Positions 49,201-53,702 of a stretch of 64,000 bases of DNA are shown piece by piece. Within the stretch, counting starts at the first letter, position 1; each line of letters opens with the position of its first letter. The position numbers were made by a program, and so were the translations under genes. The notes beneath the pieces were generated by a model. That model was not told where the DNA came from, searched no databases, and saw nothing but the letters and a program-made list of their open reading frames with translations. Source of the DNA: Leguminivora glycinivorella (taxonomy: Eukaryota > Arthropoda > Insecta > Lepidoptera > Tortricidae); NCBI RefSeq assembly GCF_023078275.1, contig NC_062985.1, positions 4,588,001 through 4,652,000 on the forward strand, read 5' to 3'.

Positions 49201-50387
49201 TTTACTTACTGCATTAGGCATGAGATAAGGTATAAAACATACTAGTTTGTTGCTCCAAAGATATAAAGAAATGGCGTTATTTTGAGTGTCCATAACTGGA
49301 ACCGAAAAACTGCCTACCTCCTATGATGGACAAGGAACAATTTACAAAACCAAAATTTACAAGAAACAATCCTATGTTAAAATAACTCAAACTGATTGTA
49401 TTTATGGTATATAATATTGACTCATTGAGTATCAGTTGGCTTTAAAAGTAAAATTTTAAACTTATTTCACTGTCCATAATGGGGGATCCATTACTGGAGA
49501 ATCCATAATTGGAGAAAAAACACCTATTTTTAATTTGTTAACACAATGTATCCATTCTGCAATACGCTTGAAATGTAAAAGAAGGATAGGACATTCAAGA
49601 TTTAATACGAGCGAATTTTTTTTAGTGAAATATCAAAAAGAGGGAAAATTTTTCTTAACTGTCCATGATTGGGTCCGTCAACTGAGGGTTTTGCTTGGTT
49701 TTGCTTGGTGGTTTAACTCTTTCTTATGTTGTAACATACTAGGTACATACTTAAAAATGAGTAAGCTAATCATCACTGCATGTACATACCTACATCATAA
49801 TAAATAATATCTTCGAAATAACATGAGGTTACGAGTAAAAATAAGACTAAGAGCCTATTTACACGGTGCGTAAAATCGCATCAATCGGGCCGCACCAATT
49901 AATTTGTCAATCCTGGCAGAACTTAAAATTCACTGCCGCTTGTCTGTCATTTGCCTCCAGCGAATCCTTTACTACTTTGGACACGTGGCCAGATGGCAGC
50001 CGGGAAACCTTGAGAAACGCATCATGGTTGGCGTGATGGATGGAGGACGACGAAGTGGCCATCCATCAACCCGCTGGGTGTACAGCGTTAAGAAGGTCTG
50101 CCAGGGATTAACACAGGCGCCTATTATTAGAACTGCAGAAGACTGTGCGGAATCGAGTCCGAAGAAGAATAAAATCGCATACGATTTTAGTTACATTGCG
50201 GCCTTTTGAGGTTAGATACTGTAAGCGCATCGATCAAATACCACGAAATACCTACTGAAACTTATAAATATGAGATTTCACACCGTGTAATTAGGCTCTA
50301 AAGGGGGTTAAGTTTTTAAGATCTTTCGAAGCACTTACCAACGAGAGCCGGCAGCGCCGCCAGCAGCAGCAATCTCCACGCGCACAT
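23269..50387 (-). CDS. Dpr/zig-8-like two-immunoglobulin-domain cell-surface protein (6 exons)
   Basis: Joining 50387-50339, 32197-32073, 25042-24826, 24460-24288, 23928-23739 and 23393-23269 gives one frame of 879 nt: 292 residues plus a TAG stop. Every junction is GT-AG with matching phase (1, 0, 1, 0, 1). Residues 1-17 form a signal peptide. Ig1 spans about 28-130 with cysteines C49 and C113, core W61, the Dpr-type VSWVRARDLQIL (59-70) and DGGRYECQL; N126-L-T is a glycosylation sequon. Ig2 spans about 137-250 with C159, W178, C221 and SGRYFC. Residues 268-292 are a hydrophobic tail that fits a GPI-attachment signal. Known family: Drosophila Dprs bind DIP partners at neuronal surfaces to specify synaptic contacts. 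I infer a like role and cannot say which Dpr it is. NCBI-style names would be zig-8-like. Confidence 0.88.
23739..23928 (-). CDS. Dpr-like gene, exon 5 (second half of Ig2)
   Basis: Acceptor ACTGTTTTACAG then GGCGGAGTG at 23928; donor A|GTAAGT with the last exon base at 23739. Encodes residues 189-251, including SLDTERAPGLVTSRLTLG, the F-strand SGRYFC (C221) and an acidic insert before MVFTLVVTD. Reading through the donor would add ten residues and stop at 23704, which would lose the hydrophobic tail. That could be an alternative soluble end, but GTAAGT is a strong donor. Confidence 0.88.
24288..24460 (-). CDS. Dpr-like gene, exon 4 (first half of Ig2)
   Basis: Acceptor TTGGTTACAG ending at 24461; donor CAG|GTAAGT after 24288. 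Encodes residues 132-188, with STATLGC (C159) and VVWYQDGQPLLPQ (W178). The loop after C159 (RPAEAPDPPS) is proline-rich. Plus-strand frames over this interval (for example 24203-24466) are shadows. Confidence 0.88.
24826..25042 (-). CDS. Dpr-like gene, exon 3 (second half of Ig1)
   Basis: Acceptor TTTATGTCCACAG ends at 25043 and donor ACAG|GTTAG follows 24826. Encodes residues 59-130. This exon carries the most diagnostic family sequence: VSWVRARDLQIL after the first-cysteine exon, DPRVAV, HTLRLARLRESDGGRYECQL and NTDPKLSQIYNLTVT. Drosophila Dprs have the closely comparable VSW(I/V)R.RDL.IL and YECQ(V/I)ST.PK.S. The split falls at the VSW position. Confidence 0.9.
25083..25245 (+). mobile_element. 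SINE 3' part with (GATGAT)n tail
   Basis: Shares GGACTAATTCCAATAAGGCC, CTTCGGGTTGGAAGGTCAGA and GGATAACGCAAGGAGG with 43980-44130 and 61420-62865. It lies in intron 2, about 40 bp upstream of exon 3. Confidence 0.65.
25246..26143. other. Intron 2 sequence, no gene seen
   Basis: Unremarkable intronic sequence. A GC-richer patch (25650-25760) shows no coding logic. Confidence 0.35.
26144..26406. mobile_element. MITE, about 263 bp
   Basis: Ends AATAGGCTAGTTTCCTAC / GTAGGAAACTAGCCTATT are perfect inverted repeats. The interior is AT-rich and non-coding, with a small GTTTAAAC-centred palindrome. Confidence 0.7.
26539..26665 (+). mobile_element. MITE family D copy
   Basis: Contains GACAATCGTTGACGCTGGACG, a TCGC/TCACGCCACTACGGAAG block and GAGCGATAGAGAGA. 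Relatives lie at 41105-41220, 51070-51235 and 56070-56215. Confidence 0.5.
27145..27250 (+). mobile_element. SINE 3' fragment with A-tail
   Basis: ATACCCCTTGATTTGCGGGCG followed by TCCATAGGTTACGGTGACCG, ending CCACCGACGTGGTAT and an A run. Same body as 6343-6450 and 59385-59510. Confidence 0.55.
27470..28790 (+). mobile_element. Repeat family C copy split by a hAT-like insertion
   Basis: The left piece (about 27475-27503, GCTCCATATAAACTTCCACACC) and right piece (28659-28790, CCTATGTCACTTTCACTTTC...ACACTTTCCCATTT) form one family C element when the 1,155-bp insertion is disregarded. Confidence 0.6.
27504..28658. mobile_element. Non-autonomous hAT-like element with exact 8-bp target duplication
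   Basis: Terminal inverted repeats CACAGAACTAAATCAAGATA / TATCTTGATTTAGTTCTGTG continue to ..GAAGGAAAA. TCCACACC stands on both sides (27496-27503 and 28659-28666). An 8-bp duplication with CA..TG ends fits hAT (P elements also make 8 bp). No transposase frame is recognisable in the AT-rich interior. It interrupts an older family C repeat, inside intron 2 of the Dpr-like gene. Confidence 0.75.
28800..29984. other. Intron 2 sequence, no gene seen
   Basis: Several frames of 67-85 codons on both strands lack domains or splice partners. A GC-richer patch lies at 29035-29100. Confidence 0.3.
29985..30120 (+). repeat. Dispersed repeat fragment (AAGTGCGAAAAAAAGGAAGT)
   Basis: Carries GAAGTTCGAAACGAGTTACG and GTTTTTCAGTACACTTCTCG, a pattern I recall from lepidopteran non-autonomous elements. 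Inverted fragments of CTTCCTTTT/AAAAGGAAG are visible. Confidence 0.35.
30271..30510 (+). mobile_element. Repeat family C copy
   Basis: From TTTCTCCCGCGACTTCGCTC to ACACACACTTTCCCATTTAA. Full-length relative of 17148-17395. Confidence 0.65.
30538..31200 (+). pseudogene. Unidentified frame, possible R1-like LINE remnant
   Basis: A 134-codon frame (30538-30942) ends in an Arg/Ser/Gly-rich segment (RRERGGSQMQRKSRGG). Further on, another frame reads YGAADDSAQQTLEECSRLP at about 31086-31145, reminiscent of the Cys/His-rich C-terminus of R1-clade LINEs. No long uninterrupted domain is present and no catalytic motif was seen. I regard it as retroelement debris. Confidence 0.3.
31201..31900. other. 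Intron 2 sequence, no gene seen
   Basis: The 61-codon frame at 31312-31497 has no recognisable features. Confidence 0.3.
31910..32000 (-). pseudogene. Decayed tandem copy of Dpr-like exon 2 (pseudo-exon)
   Basis: About 161 bp downstream of exon 2 on the minus strand, the sequence GAAGAAGCGGTGCTGTC, CGCGCGTCTGGGAGA and AAGGCG|GTGAG repeats the 3' half of exon 2 and its splice donor. In the exon 2 reading frame the copy has a TGA upstream of the EEAVLSC block and a net insertion after it, so the Ig cysteine and the GDKA end are in different frames. The 5' half and acceptor are not recognisable. It looks like an abandoned duplicate. Confidence 0.7.
32073..32197 (-). CDS. Dpr-like gene, exon 2 (first half of Ig1)
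   Basis: Acceptor TATGTTTACAG ends at 32198; donor GCG|GTGAGT follows 32073. Encodes residues 18-58: the mature N-terminus, then GPAFLPTRRSLNVAPGEE and AVLSCRIARLGDKA with the first Ig cysteine (C49). Drosophila Dprs have the comparable CR(I/V)..LG...VSW. Only about 30 bp upstream of the acceptor, intron 1 carries a LINE fragment (32228-32575). Confidence 0.88.
32228..32575 (+). pseudogene. LINE reverse-transcriptase C-terminal remnant
   Basis: Reads MKMLRWAGGVTRLDRIRNEY, then SFMVASIADKLDENRLRWYGHVKRR before a stop. This resembles the C-terminal R.RNE.......P...K..E.RLRW.GHV.RR region of LINE ORF2 proteins. Later segments are frameshifted, and it closes in a (GAA)n run. It lies about 30 bp upstream of the exon 2 acceptor. 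Confidence 0.65.
33412..33702 (+). pseudogene. HARBI1-like transposase, N-terminal fragment
   Basis: The frame contains RRRCWVNPYIYKMNNDGTHF, then a K-rich segment, KFKEYFRMTIASFEELVFKI and SPRIKK. This is the recognisable start of PIF/Harbinger transposases (R..WV.P......G.F......L......F..YFRM....F..LL..I.P.I.K). The DDE catalytic residues and helix-turn-helix core that should follow are missing. A MITE-like insertion (33694-34174) breaks the gene at residues IKKQ. No Myb/SANT partner ORF was found. Confidence 0.75.
33694..34174. mobile_element. TIR element interrupting the Harbinger transposase
   Basis: Left AGGTCCTAATTTATTAG..TGCAGATATTTT and right AAATATCTGCATCTAATAAATTAGGACCT are inverted repeats. 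TATATA flanks both sides (33688-33693 and 34175-34180). Interior non-coding. Confidence 0.65.
34208..34270 (+). repeat. Solo end of the CCGAATA element
   Basis: ATGCCGAATACCGAATATTT..CCGAATATTCGGCCCATCTC matches the right terminus of the element at 2150-3704. Confidence 0.5.
34311..34428. mobile_element. Hairpin MITE, about 118 bp
   Basis: GATAAATGATAAAA...GGCCGTCCCTATCGCAC pairs almost perfectly with GTGCGATAGGGACGGCC...TTTTATCATTTATC across an 11-bp loop. Outer arms CAATTATAGTCGCG / CGCGACCATGATTG also pair. Confidence 0.7.
34820..35360 (+). mobile_element. Repeat family E, copy 1
   Basis: Starts at AGACGCTACAGGAGCGAAAAT and runs through ATAATCTGTGTCGGACCGTT, TCTTCAAAAACCA.GGAGGAA and ATAGTCGAGAGCGTTTGTAT. 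Relatives: 36040-36240 plus 36650-36760, and 45195-45505. The 84-codon frame at 34901-35155 has no domain I recognise. Confidence 0.55.
35548..35800 (+). mobile_element. Retroelement 3'-end fragment
   Basis: AAAGGCCTTTGCCCAGCAGTAGGGCACTATA resembles the GGCCT.TGCCCAGCAGTGGG motif that ends several lepidopteran SINE/LINE families (compare 53110-53150). The upstream part is unrecognised. Confidence 0.4.
36040..36760 (+). mobile_element. Repeat family E, copy 2, split by later insertions
   Basis: The first piece at about 36040-36240 (TCGTACCGTTTAGGTTTTTG...AACGTTCCAATACAGATAAG) continues at about 36650-36760 (ATAATCTGTGTTGAAAAAAT...GGAAATAGTCGAGAGCG). A family A element (36292-36535) lies in the gap. 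Confidence 0.5.
36292..36535 (+). mobile_element. Repeat family A copy
   Basis: Runs from CCCGACCGCGACATAGTGGA to CGTTTTTGCGTCGGGGGTTA with a (CA)n/(GACA)n core. Confidence 0.65.
37075..37302 (+). mobile_element. Repeat family A copy
   Basis: CCCCCGACCCCGACATAGTG to TTTTGCGTCGGGGGTTAAAA with a (CAGA)n core. Confidence 0.65.
37928..39029. other. Intron 1 sequence, no gene seen
   Basis: The minus-strand 99-codon frame (38135-38434) and its plus-strand partner have no recognisable domain. Confidence 0.3.
39030..39130. other. GC-rich island inside intron 1
   Basis: CAGCTGCGCGCCGGATGCGG and neighbouring GC-rich sequence in an otherwise AT-rich intron. The minus strand has GCACGTG|GTAAGA, a possible splice donor. 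It could be an alternative promoter or first exon, but no convincing signal peptide accompanies it. Confidence 0.25.
39131..41104. other. Intron 1 sequence, no gene seen
   Basis: Short frames at 39294-39769 and 40433-40705 lack recognisable features. No clear repeat ends were found. Confidence 0.3.
41105..41220 (+). mobile_element. MITE family D, degenerate copy
   Basis: GACAATCGTTGACGCTACG, then TGGCTTTGTCGCGCCACTAC. Related to 26539, 51070 and 56070. Confidence 0.45.
41290..41490 (-). pseudogene. LINE ORF2 C-terminal remnant
   Basis: The minus strand encodes ETLGPWGAKKF, LVEVTGDQRAGNFLAQRI and a degenerate IQRGN..SILGTM segment. The copy at 57366-57606 shows the same run: ETLGPWG..., LVEATGD.RAG.FLAQRIS and IQRGNVASILGTMPQGPI. 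This is the C-terminal tail of a non-LTR retrotransposon polyprotein. Both copies share the same 3' end (TTTTAAGTTT on the minus strand). Clade not assigned. Confidence 0.65.
41580..41816 (+). mobile_element. tRNA-derived SINE
   Basis: ACCGGTCTAGTCGGTAGTGA, B box GGTTCGAATCC, then the same body and AAGGTGTTCCCAATATTTAA end as 18568-18812. Confidence 0.75.
41818..41996 (-). mobile_element. Repeat family C copy (reverse)
   Basis: ATAAATGGGAAAGTGTGTGT ... GACATAGGCTAC ... GCCACGGGCAATAGCTAG. It abuts the SINE at 41580-41816. Confidence 0.6.
41997..42595. other. Intron 1 sequence, no gene seen
   Basis: The 72-codon frame at 42143-42361 is unrecognised. A short direct repeat TATGTAAGTGA(C/T)GTA occurs at about 42398-42450. 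Confidence 0.3.
42596..42793 (+). mobile_element. Repeat family A copy
   Basis: AACATAGTGGACAGATTTCC to TTTTTGCGTCGGGGGTTAAA. Confidence 0.6.
43149..43573 (+). mobile_element. 425-bp insertion flanked by 31-bp direct repeats
   Basis: The 31-bp string starting GTACTATTACTGACCTTTAA occurs exactly at 43118-43148 and 43574-43604. The interior (ATTTTATCGAGTTCGACCCG, CCATGACCACGTCTCCGGAA, CTTCGACGAGGCGGATCGAT) is repeated without that flank at 45640-46050. It therefore behaves as a mobile unit with a long target duplication. Confidence 0.6.
43605..43690 (+). pseudogene. LINE 3' ORF tail
   Basis: Across the repeat junction the plus strand reads LKSRVNRHLLGELTPS, similar to the FK.R(V/L)..(H/Y)LL ending of CR1/Jockey-type LINE polyproteins. 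Very short. Confidence 0.4.
43691..43912. mobile_element. MITE family F, copy 1
   Basis: AAATTCTGAAATTTTCACAT ... CCATACTTTGTATGGACAAT ... CAACTTGCACATCACTAA. The second copy at 46385-46560 has the same order of blocks. Confidence 0.55.
43980..44130 (+). mobile_element. SINE 3' part
   Basis: CCTTCGGGTTGGAAGGTCAG ... GGACCCCAGGCTCCCATGAG ... GATAACGCAAGGAGGATGAT. Same family as 25083-25245 and 61420-62865. Confidence 0.65.
44131..45194. other. Intron 1 sequence, no gene seen
   Basis: No coding or repeat structure that I can support. Confidence 0.3.
45195..45505 (+). mobile_element. Repeat family E, copy 3
   Basis: From AAGACGCTACAGGAGCGAAA to TGACCCCTCCTGTATCGTCT. The minus-strand frame here (45264-45539) is shared repeat sequence, not a gene. 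Confidence 0.55.
45640..46050 (+). mobile_element. Second copy of the 425-bp insertion unit
   Basis: Matches 43149-43573 in order and orientation (TTTTTAGACTTCCGCTACCA ... TTGGTATACACTGGAATTTG). An extra ~70-bp AT-rich segment with repeated TAGATA near 45720-45785 is absent from the first copy. Confidence 0.6.
46385..46560. mobile_element. MITE family F, copy 2
   Basis: Same blocks as 43691-43912. Confidence 0.55.
46980..47112. mobile_element. Hairpin MITE, about 133 bp
   Basis: TCCGTTTTCACATTATCCGA / TCGGATAGTGTGAAAACGGA ends continue into CGATATC.GATGT pairs. Same ends as the MITE at 9869-10310. Confidence 0.7.
47264..48643 (-). mobile_element. Penelope-like element integrated as an inverted dimer
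   Basis: The 546-bp arms at 47297-47842 and 48099-48642 are inverted copies of one another around a 256-bp unique centre. The 13-bp TGATACCCTATTA stands directly outside at 47251-47263 and 48644-48656, so the palindrome appears to have inserted as one unit. The minus strand encodes a Penelope-type GIY-YIG domain. Each arm ends in a segment with CGAACGCTGTAAAGAGTTCG then AAACGTCGGGATG, resembling the pseudo-LTR hammerhead region of Penelope-like elements. The reverse transcriptase proper is missing. Confidence 0.8.
47628..48125 (-). pseudogene. Penelope-like retroelement polyprotein, C-terminal GIY-YIG endonuclease part
   Basis: An open frame of 165 codons. The first part, MFVRGVTDRISHILKRASIK..., is the linker after the reverse transcriptase in Penelope-like elements. 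The GIY-YIG endonuclease follows: GVYRLDCECGLSYVGQTKRS (about residues 55-74) with the CxC and the Y..Y-G core, then ISTRVKEHIAD with the catalytic-type Arg, and SAVSEHVM. The tail ends ...HLIMEQARRRL. The reverse transcriptase domain is absent, so this is a 5'-truncated copy. The right arm on the plus strand (48099-48312) repeats the last ~70 residues. Confidence 0.85.
48657..49847. other. Intron 1 sequence, no gene seen
   Basis: A GC-rich patch at 48855-48945 and degenerate repeats of a TCCATAA(T/C)TGG motif (about 49290, 49475-49515, 49662) are the only structure noted. Confidence 0.3.
49851..50298. mobile_element. Harbinger-type MITE, 448 bp, TAA target duplication, carrying LINE sequence
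   Basis: Ends GAGCCTATTTACACGGTG / CACCGTGTAATTAGGCTC with TAA on both sides (49848-49850 and 50299-50301). The middle (about 49910-50185) is LINE-derived coding sequence. It ends 41 bp from the splice donor of exon 1. Confidence 0.75.
49916..50200 (+). pseudogene. LINE reverse-transcriptase C-terminal remnant inside a MITE
   Basis: Reads LQRILYYFGHVARWQPGNLE, then MDGGRRSGHPSTRWVYSVKK: the (I/L)L.YFGH.AR....LEK....G...G.R..GRP..RW tail typical of LINE ORF2 proteins. No catalytic domain. Confidence 0.6.
50339..50387 (-). CDS. Dpr-like gene, exon 1 (start codon and signal peptide)
   Basis: ATG at 50387-50385 opens MCAWRLLLLAALPALV, a short positively charged start followed by a leucine-rich core and small residues: a textbook signal peptide. 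The donor is G|GTAAGT after 50339, phase 1, which matches exon 2. The start was chosen because it is the first ATG of a GC-rich leader and lies directly ahead of the hydrophobic core. The exon is separated from exon 2 by an 18.1-kb intron, so the link is inferred from phase and protein logic. Confidence 0.75.
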
Positions 50388-50520
50388 CGCGCACGGTGCA
50401 CGCTTCACGCACAACACGCCGCACACGGCACGCACGGCACGCACGCAGCGCACGGTACACACTGAGCGCACTTCACACGGTAACTACGCACAGCTTACGG
50501 CTAGGCGACCGGTGTGCCAT
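50388..50520 (-). promoter_or_regulatory. GC-rich 5'UTR and probable promoter of the Dpr-like gene
   Basis: Upstream of the start codon the minus strand is GC-rich with repeated GTGCGTGC units. It contains an arthropod initiator-like CTCAGTG (A at 50463), which would give a ~76-nt leader. No TATA box is seen at -30 and the +28 DPE match is poor (CGTGC). The assignment rests on position and composition. Confidence 0.4.
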
Positions 50521-51069
50521 TACCGCAGTATCTGGATATCTATAACAAATAATGTACCTAATTAAACAGTACCTTCGAGATTATTAAGACGACAAGTAGT
50601 AGGCTAGAAAAAAATGTAGATACACTAGATAACTAAGTATAATATGAGTAGGTACGTGTTTAAGCGACCATTACTGTAGTAAAAAAAAATTAGACTAAGT
50701 AGACTTAGTTTCTAAATGAATAACAATAAATTACTGCAAAAATTTGAATAAAATTAAACAGAATATTATTTTGTCAAACAGACAATATTGAAACAAAAAA
50801 GTATGGATTTAAATTGCAATATTGTCGTGAGTATACTAGAATAAGCACGTAATTATAATCTAACAAGAAAACCATGAAGCGTCGTGTGTCCTTTTGTGGT
50901 CTCACCCAGAAAGTCACGACCCTAAATAAAGGAGAAAAAGAATAATAAATATTTTGATGAGTATCGAGATAAATATCGACTGCTGACAATCGAACAATAA
51001 CAACAACGAAAACGATAATAATCTATGATTTACCAGCACCCCGAAAAATTAACATTATAATAGGTTGTG
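50521..51069. other. Upstream flank of the Dpr-like gene, nothing recognised
   Basis: AT-rich. A minus-strand 71-codon frame (50774-50989) has no supporting features. Confidence 0.3.
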
Positions 51070-51235
51070 ACTTGTGACCAGTCGGCGCAGCCGAAAGGCA
51101 ATCGCCGACGCTAGACGCCGACAGAAATGCAGGCTAGCTTTGTCGCGCCAATACGGAAGAGCGATAGAGATAGATAGCTACGAAACAGACATTATCGTGA
51201 GCCTTTGTGCATTTTGCTACGCACCCAACCATCGT
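51070..51235 (+). mobile_element. MITE family D copy
   Basis: CAGCCGAAAGGCAATCGCCG ... TTTGTCGCGCCAATACGGAA ... GAGCGATAGAGATAGATAGC. Confidence 0.55.
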
Positions 51236-52277
51236 AAATCACGCAATTCGACCAATTCTCATTTCTATAAATTAATTTAAAAGTTAAACAGGATGGTGGT
51301 CAAGAAACAATAAATAGGGGTGGATGACGGGCGTGGGCGCCGAGTTTAATTAGCGCCCTGCGGTGCGGTGTGGACGCGCCTTTAGAATTAAAAATAAAAA
51401 TTTATGTTCATGTATGAAATTAAGAGTGCGAGCTAGATACATTGATATGAAAATCAAATTAGTATCAATTCGAAACTCGATTAAAATATGTAGGTGCTTA
51501 TATGTTTCAATATATACGCGCGTGGCAACATATTGATATCTTGTGATTATTGTTAAAAATTTTTAAGGACAAATTGGCTATCTAATCGCCATATCAATGC
51601 GGCATGAATGCGGCTACGAATTCAATTCTATTTTTTTTTCCTTTTTAGGTAAATTTACCCACCAGCGGGAGATTAAGACCGATGGAGACAAATTACAGGA
51701 TCAGCATGTTATGAGGCATCACTTAGATACGAATAATTTTCAATGAAACTGTCTCACTTCGCCGCTTGCCATGGAAATACTTTGACAGGTTTAGTTGTTC
51801 ATGTAAAGTTATAAGCAAATCTCGTCCTTTCATCCTTAAATACAGTAATTCATTGGTTTTGTACGTATGTAGGAAGTAATCAGTGACCGCATCTCGCACT
51901 CTAAGCCAACATATTTCTCTGTGGTACCTATGGTATGGGTGTGGGTCAGTTTGGTTCATGAGTTATATCCCGCTGCGGGCTGTCTGCGCCCGCGCTGACC
52001 CGACACCGCCTGATTCCCCTTCGTTACGCATACATAAATTAAAGGGTTTAATGCGTGTTTTAATATATTTTTTTGCTGAATCATGTTATCAATCTTTTCA
52101 TTTGGACACCTCTTATGCCTATCACTTATTTGCTTATATGTATATTAGTTAATAAAGCTAGCACTCAATGCCAATTGATCCCTTTCCGTACCAAATCCTA
52201 ATGCCTATTACGAAATAACTATGCAATATGCATTTATTTAGCTCCTAATACTTAGGTACTTATTACTTTAAAATTAT
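51236..52277. other. No gene seen
   Basis: Frames at 51723-51959 (minus) and 51883-52152 (plus) have no recognisable domain. Confidence 0.3.
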
Positions 52278-52631
52278 TAGAGTGTGGCTAATGAAATATT
52301 GCCCCAACTTTTGGCGGGAAATTCAAAAAATCTAGGGCTGGTCACACTTGGTATAGTAGGAGATATAGTTTTGATACTAGAAAATATTTTTGTTTTCTGT
52401 GCACACTTATATTGAAAATCAATAGAAATTGCTAATATATGTACAGAAATTTGACAAAATCTGTTAGCATTTGACGTATTAACCTAAAAGTTTTACGATG
52501 GTTATTGGCATTTAAATATTAATAATTAACGTGTATTACAAGTAGTAGTAATGTATAAAAAAGTAGTTTCACAAATTTCCAATTAATGGTGGTAATTGAC
52601 ATTTTTTAAGGTTCAAATGTCTGTCTTAGGG

Positions 52632-52725
52632 GTAGACCCTGTGAAGACGAGTGCTGTAAAGGGCTCGAAACGTAGGTCATGATGTTAATATACGCGATTA
52701 ATCCATTTAAAAGAGTTTTATTTCA
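52632..52725 (+). mobile_element. Penelope pseudo-LTR remnant with hammerhead-like segment
   Basis: GAAGACGAGTGCTGTAAAGG then GCTCGAAACGTAGG, followed by TATACGCGATTAATCC and TTTTATTTC, parallels the arm end of the Penelope-like element (48549-48642). The CUGANGA box is not intact (GAAGACGA). Confidence 0.5.
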
Positions 52726-52857
52726 AATGTCTGTTTAATATGTTAAGTAGGTAGGTAAAGAAAATGCACTATCGACATTTTTGCCGCTCATATATAGACA
52801 TGTTTCACCAAGATATTTTTATATATTTTATATTTTTATTGCCATATAAGCAGTGGT

Positions 52858-53155
52858 AGCCGAGTGGATATGACGCCCGACTTTCAATCCGGAGGTCGCG
52901 GGTTCAAATCCTGGCTCGTACCAATGAGTTTTTCGGAACTTACGTACGAAATATCATTTAATATGTACCACTAGCTTTACGGTGAAGGAAAACCTCGTGA
53001 GGAAACCTGCATACATCAGCGAAGAAATTCAAAGATTTATGTGAAGTCTCCAACCCGCATTGGGCTAGCGTGGAGACTATATAGCCCGAGCCCTCTCAGA
53101 CTTGAGAGGAGGCCTGTGCCCAGCAGTGGAACGTACATAGGCTAAATTATATTAT
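52858..53155 (+). mobile_element. tRNA-derived SINE
   Basis: The head TGGTAGCCGAGTGGATATGA with B box GGTTCAAATCC and ...GGCTCGTACCA is followed by GGTGAAGGAAAACCTCGTGA. It ends in AGGAGGCCTGTGCCCAGCAG. The anticodon-like stem is mismatched and a long body follows, so it is not a tRNA gene. The same head occurs at 61420. Confidence 0.75.
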
Positions 53156-53702
53156 TTATTTTATTTTTTATATTTTTATATCAAATTACTACTGACCAGT
53201 CACTTCACTGATTTCTTCTAAATATTGGTTTTTCGTAAGTAAGTCGTTACGTTCCAATATTTTTATGAGCTTCGAGTTTCTCCTTGTCTTTAGACTCTTT
53301 TCCTGTTTATGAGATTTAAGTTTTATTATATTCACATATTTAATCAAAGTTATAGGCAAATGTTAGAACTAGTACTTAAAGTATCAAAATATTAATAGAG
53401 CACCAACCTACTATATTGTTTACGACTTGTAAACATTGCAGTTTTTCATTATATGCCGCTTCACGTCGACTTCGCTCTTGGTTGTAATTATTTATTAGCT
53501 TAAACCTGGCTTAAACAGCAAATTGCGGACCTCGGTTGGTATCGTCATTGTTATAATATTTAAGATTTCCTTAATAACCCGCGAACAATTTGAATAAGTG
53601 ACATAAATTGACAGCCGACTTTTAGCCTTTTTTTTAAACCATAGACAATTGGTGATACCACAAGGAAATATCTGTCAACAATATTTGGCTAGCCAGACTC
53701 TA

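Larger units (their letters stand above)
52280..53700. mobile_element. mariner-like TIR element, 1.42 kb, TA target site
   Basis: GAGTGTGGCTAATGAAATATTG at the left is answered by CAATATTTGGCTAGCCAGACTC at the right, with TA on both sides (52278-52279 and 53701-53702). The element at 63613-63858 has the same kind of end. Inside are a SINE (52858-53155) and a Penelope pseudo-LTR remnant (52632-52725). No transposase was recognised. Confidence 0.6.

Noticed and set aside
52858..52922. tRNA-Glu gene
   Set aside because: Mismatched anticodon stem, followed by a long conserved SINE body. The same head occurs at 61420.
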